Assembly (NCBI GenBank): GCA_027484835.1
Contig: JAIXSF010000149.1
Coordinates: 1-37,910 of the forward strand
Direction of reading: 5' to 3'
Length of the DNA: 37,910 nucleotides
Source: Rhizobiaceae bacterium
GTDB taxonomy: Bacteria; Pseudomonadota; Alphaproteobacteria; Rhizobiales; Rhizobiaceae
This document shows, in pieces, positions 30,344 to 37,910 of this stretch (position 1 is its first letter; each line of letters opens with the position of its first letter). The notes under the pieces were generated by a model. It saw only the letters and a program-made list of their open reading frames with translations, was not told the origin of the DNA and searched no databases. The position numbers and the translations under genes were made by a program.

Positions 30344-31304
30344 GGCTGTCCTCATCGATATGGGCGTAATGTTCGGTCTGATAGGTTGTGCCCCTGAATC
30401 CCTCGACATGGATCACGTCACGGACGCGTCGGCTTCGTCCGCTCCGCTCGACCGAGACGACGACATCGACCGCCTCGCCGATCACCTCGCGCATGGGCTG
30501 TTGGCTGGCTTCGGCCGTGAGCTGCTCGAGACGCCGCAACGCGGACATCGCCGTATTGGAGTGGACGGTGGTGACGCCGCCGGGATGCCCGGTGTTCCAG
30601 GCCTTGAGTAATGTCAGCGCCGCCCCGTCGCGCACCTCGCCGACGATGATCCTGTCGGGTCTGAGCCGCATTGTGCTCTTGAGGAGCCGCGCCATGTCGA
30701 CACTGTCGCTGGTGTGCAGCAGGACCGCGTTCTCGGCTTTGCATTGGATCTCGGCGGTGTCCTCGAGGATCACCATGCGATCATCGGGCGCGGTCCTGAC
30801 GATCTCGCCGATGACGGCGTTTGCAAGCGTCGTCTTGCCTGATCCGGTTCCGCCGGAGATCACGATGTTCATTCGTGAGGCAATTGCGTTTTTGAGAACC
30901 GAGGCCTGCGCCTCGGTCATGATCCCGCTCTTCACATAGTCCTCCAACGGGATCAGCCGTGACGCGCGACGGCGGATTGTAAATGTCGGCGCGGAAACGA
31001 CGGGAGGCAACAGGCCCTCGAAACGATGGCCGCCGATCGGAAGCTCGCCGGAGATGATCGGCTGCTCGTGATCGGCCTCCGACTGCAGCGCATGCGCCAC
31101 GCTCCCGATGACGACTTCGGCGGCCGCGGCCGTCATCTCGCCGGCCGGCGCAACCCCGTGGCCTAGCCTTTCGATGAACAGGCGCCCATCAGGGTTCAGC
31201 ATGATCTCTACGACGCTCGCGTCGTCGAGGGCGACGCAAAGCTGGTCGCCGAGCGCGTCCTGGAGTTTGCGGACAAGCCGGGAATGAGAACGGAGCTGAG
31301 TCAT
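30333..31304 (-). CDS. trbB: Conjugal transfer ATPase TrbB (VirB11-like)
   Basis: Start [20 protein letters not shown] at 31304; Walker [55 protein letters not shown]. Confidence 0.96.
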   Translation of the reverse strand: MTQLRSHSRLVRKLQDALGDQLCVALDDASVVEIMLNPDGRLFIERLGHGVAPAGEMTAAAAEVVIGSVAHALQSEADHEQPIISGELPIGGHRFEGLLPPVVSAPTFTIRRRASRLIPLEDYVKSGIMTEAQASVLKNAIASRMNIVISGGTGSGKTTLANAVIGEIVRTAPDDRMVILEDTAEIQCKAENAVLLHTSDSVDMARLLKSTMRLRPDRIIVGEVRDGAALTLLKAWNTGHPGGVTTVHSNTAMSALRRLEQLTAEASQQPMREVIGEAVDVVVSVERSGRSRRVRDVIHVEGFRGTTYQTEHYAHIDEDSHAA

Positions 31305-31936
31305 GCCGCAGTCCTGGCCGGGGTGGCGCCCTTCCCGGAGAAGCCCAATCTGTAACCGGCCGGGCGGACGCGCTCGAAGCTGGCGGCGTCGGCCGGCAGG
31401 CTGCCTGCGACCGCCATTGTGTTGCCGATCGTCATGGGTTCGCCCAGTCGTGTCATCGGCCATCCGGCGCGTTTCAGGATGCGTTCGAAGCGCAGGTCGG
31501 TGGCGGTGACGATCTCGCTGTAGCCGTTTGCCATGGACCATTCGATGATGCCCGCAAACATCGATAGCGTCACGAGGTGCAGGTGTCCCCCTTCCCTCCC
31601 CGCCTCAAGCGACGTGTCGACGCAAAACCGCGAGCTCTCGATCATGCCCGAATGAGCCGCGAGACGACCCTCCTCCAGCAATTGGGGAAACGTGTCCTGC
31701 AGCATGGTGGGGCCGGTCGCGGGAAGGAGACGGGCGCAGCCGCAGACCGTGCCGGATTTGGTGGCGAGGATATAGGTGGGACGGAGATCGTCGTACTCGT
31801 CCCGTTCACCGTCGTCGGTGGTCGTCACCTCCCAGCCGAGTCGCGATTTGAAGACTTTTGCCCGAAGGCAATGCATCTCCCTGAGAAGGCCGGAATGCTG
31901 CTCGTGGAGGTCTGGTGTTACGGCAATCAAGCGCAT
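31301..31936 (-). CDS. traI: Acyl-homoserine-lactone synthase TraI (LuxI family)
   Basis: Start MRLIAVTPDLHEQHSGLLREMHCLRAKVFKSRLGWEV at 31936; RPTYILA, ESSRFCVD motifs; first gene of trb operon. Confidence 0.96.
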   Translation of the reverse strand: MRLIAVTPDLHEQHSGLLREMHCLRAKVFKSRLGWEVTTTDDGERDEYDDLRPTYILATKSGTVCGCARLLPATGPTMLQDTFPQLLEEGRLAAHSGMIESSRFCVDTSLEAGREGGHLHLVTLSMFAGIIEWSMANGYSEIVTATDLRFERILKRAGWPMTRLGEPMTIGNTMAVAGSLPADAASFERVRPAGYRLGFSGKGATPARTAA

Positions 31937-31996
31937 GATCCACTCCGTGACAATCGATTTGCGCCCGATAGAAATCACCACGTTTCGGCGGTGGCT

Positions 31997-32014
31997 ATGT
32001 GCAGATCTGCATAT
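31997..32014. promoter_or_regulatory. tra-box-like TraR binding site (traI side)
   Basis: ATGTGCAGATCTGCATAT, an 18-bp dyad close to the known Ti-plasmid tra box, ~60 bp upstream of traI. Confidence 0.88.
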
Positions 32015-32075
32015 CGGTGATTCTACCGAATCGCGATTTAGTGACGCCGACGAGGTCTTCGGACGTGTGGATGAG

Positions 32076-32093
32076 ACATGCAGATCTGCATTT
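32076..32093. promoter_or_regulatory. Second tra-box-like site (repA side)
   Basis: ACATGCAGATCTGCATTT; centre 79 bp from the first box. Confidence 0.82.
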
Positions 32094-32182
32094 CCGGAAG
32101 ATCGTCGCTGATCGACTAGGTCGAACTAACTAGCGGAAGTGTAAGGATGAATCTGAATTCGGGGAGGAACTTTAGCGGACGC

Positions 32183-32199
32183 GTTAACTTGTTGTTAAC
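32183..32199. promoter_or_regulatory. GTTAAC-N5-GTTAAC inverted repeat upstream of repA (candidate RepA/RepB operator or centromere)
   Basis: GTTAACttgttGTTAAC, 105 bp before repA start. Confidence 0.4.
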
Positions 32200-32303
32200 C
32201 TTAAATCTCTTGCGGCGGGTTGAGAATCGGATGATAGTTTCGCAAATGATGGCGTTCCAGCCATTTTTTCGAAAGTGAAGACCTCCGGGAAATAGTTCGC
32301 GAA

Positions 32304-33494
32304 ATGAGCAATATGCTGCCCAACCGTTTTGACATTGAGATTGCCCAGCAGGGGTCTAAGATCTCAAGCGCCTTGCATATGTTGCGCAGCCAACAGTATC
32401 CGCCTGACGCTAGCAAGGGGCTGCGCAAGTTTCAGCTTGCGGAAGTTGCGGACTTCATGGGCGTGACCCAAACACATCTCAGGCAGCTCCATGCGGACGG
32501 AAAAGGACCGGCGATCGAGTCCATCGGCGGGCGCCGATACTATACCGCCAATCAGATGCTGGAGCTTCGCGACTATCTTGAGGCCAACAAGAAGTCTGAC
32601 AAGCGATATTACGTCCCCAGGCGGCGGGAAGGCGAATCGATGCAGGTCGTATCGGTCGTCAACTTCAAGGGAGGAAGCGGCAAGACCACGACCGCGGCGC
32701 ATCTGGCGCAGTACCTCGCCCTCACCGGGCACCGAGTGCTGGCGGTCGATCTTGACCCCCAGGCATCCCTCACCTCCCTCTTCGGTATCCAGCCGGAGCT
32801 TGATGACACAGCGTCCCTGTACGAGGCACTCCGTTTTGACGACGAACGCAAGCCGATCAGTGATGTGATCCAACCCACCAACATTCCGGGCCTTGACGTG
32901 GTGCCGGCGAACCTAGTGCTACAGGAATACGAATACGACGTGCCGCTCGCGATCTCGTCGAAGAAGGGAGAAGACGGGCGGTTGTTCTATATGCGGATCG
33001 CCAGCGCCCTGAAGCAGGTCGACGACAAGTACGACGTGGTTGTCATCGATTGCCCCCCACAGCTGGGCTACTTGACGATCACCGCGCTCATGGCCTCGAC
33101 GGGCATCCTCATCACCATCCATCCTCAGATGCTGGACATCATGTCGATGAGCCAGTTTCTCATGATGCTTGGAGGGATCATGGGTCCGGTCGCGGAGGCT
33201 GGGGCTGAAATGCGGGTGCAGTGGTTCCGATATCTCATTACCCGGTTTGAGCCCACCGACATACCGCAGGCGCAGATGGTCGGGTTCATGCAGTCGATGT
33301 TCGCACAGCAGATGCTGAGGAACCACGTGCTTAAATCCACGGCGATCTCCGATGCGTCTATCAAGAAGCAGACCCTGTACGAGGTTGAGCGGGGCGAGTT
33401 CGTCCGCGCAACCTACGACAGGGCGATGGAGAGCTTGAACGCCGCCAACGCCGAAATCGTGGAGCTCATCCATGGTGTCTGGGGGAGAAAATGA
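32304..33494 (+). CDS. repA: Plasmid partitioning protein RepA (ParA-type ATPase)
   Basis: 396 aa; NFKGGSGKTTTAAHLAQYLALTGHRVLAVDLDPQASLTSLFG; first gene of repABC. Confidence 0.97.
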   Translation: MSNMLPNRFDIEIAQQGSKISSALHMLRSQQYPPDASKGLRKFQLAEVADFMGVTQTHLRQLHADGKGPAIESIGGRRYYTANQMLELRDYLEANKKSDKRYYVPRRREGESMQVVSVVNFKGGSGKTTTAAHLAQYLALTGHRVLAVDLDPQASLTSLFGIQPELDDTASLYEALRFDDERKPISDVIQPTNIPGLDVVPANLVLQEYEYDVPLAISSKKGEDGRLFYMRIASALKQVDDKYDVVVIDCPPQLGYLTITALMASTGILITIHPQMLDIMSMSQFLMMLGGIMGPVAEAGAEMRVQWFRYLITRFEPTDIPQAQMVGFMQSMFAQQMLRNHVLKSTAISDASIKKQTLYEVERGEFVRATYDRAMESLNAANAEIVELIHGVWGRK

Positions 33495-33578
33495 GCTACT
33501 TGTCAGCCGTTTTTTTCGCCGTTTTACATAGCTCTGCCAGACCCTTAACGGCGTTGACGCAAGATTTGGAGTGCGCCT

Positions 33579-34574
33579 ATGTCCCGTGAAAATCCATTCG
33601 CCAAGCTGGACATGGCGGCGATTTCGGCGAGCCAGACGCCGACGAAACCTGGTTATGGCATGACAGGCGCCGCCAAGACTGTAGTTCGTTCCATCGAGGA
33701 CATGGCGGAGAACACCAAGAAGCTGATGGAAGGCGAGGTGATCGTCGACCTCGATCCACAATCGATCGACGCTTCCTTTGTGGCCGATCGTCTTTCCGAC
33801 GACGACGAGGAATTTCAGGAGTTGCTCGAGGCTATCAAGCAGTCGGGACAGACAACCCCCATCCTCGTGCGGCCGAGTTCAACAGACGCCAAACGATATA
33901 TGGTGGTGTTCGGTCATCGCCGCCTGAAGGTCGCTCGCGAGCTTGGGGTGCCGGTGAAGGCCATCGTAAAGAAGCTCGACGATATCACCTCGGCGATTGC
34001 GCAAGGACAGGAGAACGCAGCCCGTTCGAATCTGTCGTTCATAGAGCGCGCCTATTTCGCTCAAAACCTTGTCGCATCGGGAATGACGAAGGAGACGGTC
34101 CGTTCGTCTCTCGCCATCGATGAAGCAATGCTCTCGAAAATGCTTGCGGTTGTCGAAGCGATTCCTGCACCAGTAATTCAAGCGCTAGGCGCGTCGAAGA
34201 AGATCGGGCGCGACAAATGGCTCAGCCTTCGACAACTGGTTCTCGCCCCTGCTCTCTCCAAGGTTGCCGTCGAGCATGCCAGCTCAGCCGAGTTTCAGAA
34301 GCTTCCCGAAGCCGAGCGCTTCGATGTGCTGCACGACTACTTGAGGCGATATAAGGCCAAGTCTTCTGCAAAAAAGCCCAAAACAAGTGTTGTGCTAAGG
34401 GATTGGAATTCACGCGACCGCGCACTGAATGTCGTGGTGAAGCCAAAGGCGAAGAAAGTTGCCATCGAGCTTTCGAACGCCGAAGCCAAGCCCTTCACAG
34501 ACTGGCTAACTTCTCGCATGGACCGTTTGTACGATGAGTACAAGGGGTCCAAAAACGAAAGCAACGGAGACTGA
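33579..34574 (+). CDS. repB: Plasmid partitioning protein RepB (ParB family)
   Basis: 331 aa; MVVFGHRRLKVARELGVPVKAIVKKLDD...ENAARSNLSFIERAYFAQNL ParB motifs. Confidence 0.96.
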   Translation: MSRENPFAKLDMAAISASQTPTKPGYGMTGAAKTVVRSIEDMAENTKKLMEGEVIVDLDPQSIDASFVADRLSDDDEEFQELLEAIKQSGQTTPILVRPSSTDAKRYMVVFGHRRLKVARELGVPVKAIVKKLDDITSAIAQGQENAARSNLSFIERAYFAQNLVASGMTKETVRSSLAIDEAMLSKMLAVVEAIPAPVIQALGASKKIGRDKWLSLRQLVLAPALSKVAVEHASSAEFQKLPEAERFDVLHDYLRRYKAKSSAKKPKTSVVLRDWNSRDRALNVVVKPKAKKVAIELSNAEAKPFTDWLTSRMDRLYDEYKGSKNESNGD

Positions 34575-34584
34575 AACGCAAAAG

Positions 34585-34637
34585 AAAAAGGCCCCCAAGC
34601 GGTTAAACCGTGGAAGCCTCTCTCGTCATCTCTAGCA
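34585..34637 (-). ncRNA. Counter-transcribed antisense RNA (incA/ctRNA) in repB-repC intergenic region
   Basis: Minus strand: TTGACT (34672-34667), 17-nt spacer, GATTCT (34649-34644); ends in an imperfect hairpin aggcttccacggtttaaccgcttgggggcct followed by tttttctttt. Position conserved in repABC plasmids. Confidence 0.78.
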
Positions 34638-34732
34638 GGATCGAGAATCGCATTTCCCGGAATCACAGTCAAGAGTCTTGGCGCCATTTTGGTGAGCGGA
34701 TTTCTTTTGCCTGAAGAAAGGTGAGAGAGAAA

Positions 34733-35977
34733 ATGCAGACGGGACATGTGACGACGCCTTTTGGGCGGCGGGCGATGTCGCTCGCCCTGGTCAAGAGACA
34801 GATGGCGGTCGAGGAACCGGATCAAGGCGCACGAATTGAGAAGTGGAAAGTGTTTCGGGATGTCTGCGAGGCGCGAGAACGCCTTGGGCTTAAGGATCGG
34901 GCCTTGGCCGTCCTCGATGCTCTCCTGACGTTCTATCCTCATGCCGAACTTGGTTCAGCGAATGGGCTTGTTGTTTTTCCTTCCAATGCGCAGCTATCGG
35001 TGCGCGCTCATGGGATCACCGATAGCACGCTGCGGCGACAGCTCGCAGCACTGGTCGATGCCGGGCTGATAGTTCGCCGCGACAGTCCTAACGGCAAGCG
35101 ATATGCCCATCGAAATCGCCAAGGCGAAGTCGAACAGGCGTTCGGTTTCGATCTGACGCCACTTCTTGCTCGCGCCACGGAACTCGCTCTTCTTGCTCAG
35201 GCTGTTGCGGCGGAACGAATGCGCTTCCGAAGGGCGAAGGAAGCTCTGACGATCTGCCGGCGAGACGTACGTAAACTCGTCACCGCGGCTATGGAGGAGG
35301 GTGCAGCAGGCAACTGGGCTCAGGTTGAAACGGAGTATGCCGCGATTCTCGGACGACTTCCGCGCAACCCGAACCCGGCTCAAGTTGAAGCCACGCTCGG
35401 CGACATGCAGCTCCTTCGAGAAGAAGTGCTCAACATTTTGGAAAAAGAGCTGAAAATGAAAAATATGAATGGCAATGACATTCAGGATGACGGCCACATA
35501 CAGAATTCAAAAACCGAATCTATCTATGAACTTGAACCTAGCTCTAGAAAAGAGCAGGGCGGAAGCGTGGCGGAAGAACCTCACGTCCGGAGGGAGCCGA
35601 ACGGAGGAGAGAAGGCGAAGCCTGAACCGATAAAGGCCTTCCCACTTGGAATTGTCCTTCGTGCCTGCCTGCAGATTGCCGACTATGGCCCCGGCGGACG
35701 TATAGAAAACTGGCGCGATCTCATGAAGGCGGCCGTCGTGGTGCGTTCCATGCTGGGTGTCAGCCCTTCAGCCTATGAGGATGCGTGCAACGTGATGGGG
35801 CCGGAAAATGCCGCGGTGGCTATGGCCTGCATTCTCGAACGATCGAATTTCATAACGTCAGCGGGCGGCTACCTGCGCGACCTGACCAGACGCGCCGAGC
35901 GAGGCGAGTTTTCGCTGGGTCCAATGCTGATGGCGCTTTTGAGGGTCAACGTCGGGGGAACACAAAGAACGGCCTAG
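34733..35977 (+). CDS. repC: Replication initiator RepC
   Basis: Start MQTGHVTTPFGRRAMSLALV at 34733 (ORF opens with GTG at 34721); SNAQLSVRAHGITDSTLRRQLAALVDAGLIVRRDSPNGKRYA. Confidence 0.96.
   Translation: MQTGHVTTPFGRRAMSLALVKRQMAVEEPDQGARIEKWKVFRDVCEARERLGLKDRALAVLDALLTFYPHAELGSANGLVVFPSNAQLSVRAHGITDSTLRRQLAALVDAGLIVRRDSPNGKRYAHRNRQGEVEQAFGFDLTPLLARATELALLAQAVAAERMRFRRAKEALTICRRDVRKLVTAAMEEGAAGNWAQVETEYAAILGRLPRNPNPAQVEATLGDMQLLREEVLNILEKELKMKNMNGNDIQDDGHIQNSKTESIYELEPSSRKEQGGSVAEEPHVRREPNGGEKAKPEPIKAFPLGIVLRACLQIADYGPGGRIENWRDLMKAAVVVRSMLGVSPSAYEDACNVMGPENAAVAMACILERSNFITSAGGYLRDLTRRAERGEFSLGPMLMALLRVNVGGTQRTA
35440..35550. other. AT-rich segment inside repC, candidate oriV
   Basis: Locally AT-rich stretch (gaaaaagagctgaaaatgaaaaatatgaatgg...) in an otherwise GC-rich gene; the repABC origin is known to lie within repC. 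Confidence 0.6.
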
Positions 35978-36359
35978 TGATCGGCCATATTGATTAGCCG
36001 TCCAAGCTGTTTGTCAGCAGGTTGCGTGTCACTTGTCAGCCGTTTTTTTGGGTAGTTTTCATTGCGATCACAGTGAGTTACCTGCGTTGAGGGTTCAATC
36101 TTTCGGAAAGGGGAGGGTTTCGAAATCCAAAGCTGAAAGCGCAGAGTGCAGCTGGTTCCGACAATTTATCGCAGTCCTTGGCGATGGTAATTGCGCAATT
36201 TCCAATCGTTGCGGATGAGGACAAACGATCGTTTGTGGACGCCTCTTGCACATGTGAACGCAAAACGATGCGCAATCCAGCTCAATTCTAACCATTTCGG
36301 TCATCAATTGCTGAAACCGAGATCGTACAAGTCGCTGGCCCTAGTATGAAACGATCGCG

Positions 36360-37703
36360 ATGGCCAACGGAAAACGACAGTATCGAACTTACCTCATTGA
36401 GCACCGCAACGCGCAAGATGAAGTGGTGAAAAGCTATGTAGGCGTAACCATTAGGTCTCTGGAAGACAGGTTGTCTGCGCACTTGCGGGAGGCCAGCCGC
36501 GCGAAGCGGAGCATATCGCCATACTCGTTGGGGCACGCCATTCGCCGGGAACTTCTTGCCGACCCGGAAAACGCTTCCAGGTTCTCCATCCGGCAACTCA
36601 GCATCCACGAGAGCCAAGCCGAAATGCTCGCGGATGAAACCATCTGGATTGAAAAACTGGGTACGATGGCGCCGAGCGGTTACAACCTCATGCCCGGGGG
36701 CAGAAGTGCGGGCGGTGTTGGCAACAGCCAAGCGATGGAGCTTTTCGTCGACGGCGCGCTGAAAACGTTTCCTTCAATCAAGCGGGCCGCGCACGCGCTC
36801 GCCGAGGCGGCCTCGATCGACCCAAAGAAATTTGCTGCCCGGGTCTACTTTCGACTTGGCAAAGGCTGGCCCATCGCCGAGGCGTTCGACCTCGAGCCCC
36901 ACGAGGATGGCAGAACGACCGTGCGTAGTCGTCGGGCTGCCGCGGCAGGTGTGCTCTTGGCCACGGCCCGTTCAAAGGACCATCGCGACTGGCTGAAAGC
37001 CAGACAGGCGTTGATCAAAAAGGGCAGCTTACTGCCTCATCCAAGGGAACCGGGCCTATTCGTCACGATCGATCAATTCATCGATATCAGCGGTCTGCCG
37101 AAATCCACAGTTACTCGTCGGCTCAAGCGGATCTGGCCGATCGAAAATTTGCCCTCCAAGGACGTGATACTAGCGCTCACCAAGAGAGAGGATCGACGCC
37201 GCATTTTTGAGTTTACACTCAACGGGGAGACTGTAAGGGCTGGCGTGAACGAGCTTGCGGCTCGCTTCGAAAGAGCCAAGGGAAACTCACGATCTGCGAT
37301 CAAGAAGCGGCTCGGGGCTCTTCCTGAACCTGCAAGCGAAGCCGAAATTCTTCAGGCGATTGGCGTTCTGCAGCGGACCAGCAAACGGGTGCTTGTATCC
37401 GCCCAAGCTGTCCCGGTCAGAAATCTTCTCATTGGCAAATGGTCGGTTTGCTATCAGTGCCAACTCAAGGAATTGCCGCGCCAAATGGATTTTGTTCGCT
37501 GGTTGTCGACTTTCATGTTTCCTTTGTTGGAGGGTGAAGATCGGCGAAAAGAAGAGCTGCGGCTACAAAAGACGGTGTCAGCGCTTGCCAAGAAAGGTCG
37601 TCAGCCGTGGGAAATCGCCGCTCTTATTGCGGGCGTGGAGGCGGTGGACGCCCCGGAGCAAGCGCAACAGCTCCCACAGGTGAAGGAGGAGATGGGGAGT
37701 TAA
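36360..37703 (+). CDS. GIY-YIG nuclease domain protein with C-terminal putative DNA-binding modules
   Basis: Residues ~8-114: YRTYLIEH..KSYVGVTIRSLEDRLSAHLREA...ETIWIEKLGTMAPSGYNLMPGG, as in GIY-YIG endonucleases; remainder has HTH-like repeats. Confidence 0.75.
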   Translation: MANGKRQYRTYLIEHRNAQDEVVKSYVGVTIRSLEDRLSAHLREASRAKRSISPYSLGHAIRRELLADPENASRFSIRQLSIHESQAEMLADETIWIEKLGTMAPSGYNLMPGGRSAGGVGNSQAMELFVDGALKTFPSIKRAAHALAEAASIDPKKFAARVYFRLGKGWPIAEAFDLEPHEDGRTTVRSRRAAAAGVLLATARSKDHRDWLKARQALIKKGSLLPHPREPGLFVTIDQFIDISGLPKSTVTRRLKRIWPIENLPSKDVILALTKREDRRRIFEFTLNGETVRAGVNELAARFERAKGNSRSAIKKRLGALPEPASEAEILQAIGVLQRTSKRVLVSAQAVPVRNLLIGKWSVCYQCQLKELPRQMDFVRWLSTFMFPLLEGEDRRKEELRLQKTVSALAKKGRQPWEIAALIAGVEAVDAPEQAQQLPQVKEEMGS

Positions 37704-37835
37704 GCTTCCCCGAAAGCTTTCGACACTTCGCGATTATACCGGGGCCTTCGGCGGCACGTTGGAGATCGTCGCGGATGTCGCGGGCATGCGTCACGGCTTA
37801 AACCTGAGTGGATTCGCTAATAGGGGAGGGGCAGT

Positions 37836-37910
37836 CTACAACCCCGCCGCTTTTGTGAGGTTAACCCGGAACCGGTCGCGCCGACGCTGGTAGCGACGGG
37901 TCATTTCGGC
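37836..37910 (-). CDS. C-terminus of a probable tyrosine recombinase/integrase (partial, runs off window)
   Basis: Minus-strand frame reads AEMTRRYQRRRDRFRVNLTKAAGL*, with the T..Y context of phage-type integrase C-termini. Confidence 0.45.
   Translation of the reverse strand, partial: AEMTRRYQRRRDRFRVNLTKAAGL

Noticed and set aside
31305-31541. N-terminal extension of the TrbB ORF (MVHGKRLQRD...)
   Set aside because: Overlaps traI almost entirely; a translationally coupled ATG at 31304 gives a normal TrbB start.
33495-33578. parS site of the GTTnnnnGCnnnnAAC type in the repA-repB gap
   Set aside because: No match found by eye in this gap; parS may be elsewhere or divergent, so not annotated.
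1-37910. CRISPR arrays, tRNA or rRNA genes
   Set aside because: No regularly spaced repeats and no recognisable tRNA/rRNA sequence seen by eye; tRNAscan-SE and a CRISPR finder would be needed to be certain.

Overview
The window looks like part of a rhizobial/agrobacterial repABC plasmid. All product names come from motif recognition in the translations; no database search was run. From left to right: (i) an IS5-like/IS630-like transposase chimera (remnants) abutting hemE; (ii) a chemoreceptor with a globin-like N-terminus; (iii) a catabolic cluster (class III aminotransferase, Zn-alcohol dehydrogenase, XRE-cupin regulator, N-formylglutamate amidohydrolase-like protein, two aldehyde dehydrogenases, an SDR, a class I glutamine amidotransferase); (iv) a full-length pyruvate carboxylase followed by a LysR C-terminal remnant; (v) an Lrp/dadX/dadA/ridA alanine-catabolism cluster; (vi) a frameshifted FAD-oxidase remnant joined to an IS3-type transposase tail; (vii) a complete traI-trbBCDEJKLFGHI operon on the minus strand; (viii) two tra-box-like palindromes between traI and a divergent repABC with an antisense-RNA locus; (ix) a 447-aa GIY-YIG endonuclease-like protein with possible DNA-binding modules; (x) the tail of a probable tyrosine recombinase. 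The most interesting points are the GIY-YIG protein next to repC with nearby palindromes and repeats, the C-terminal motif shared by TrbJ and TrbK, the lack of a recognisable traR beside an intact traI/trb/tra-box system, the possible GTTTC/GAAAC regulon of the catabolic cluster, and hemE apparently ending inside an IS remnant.
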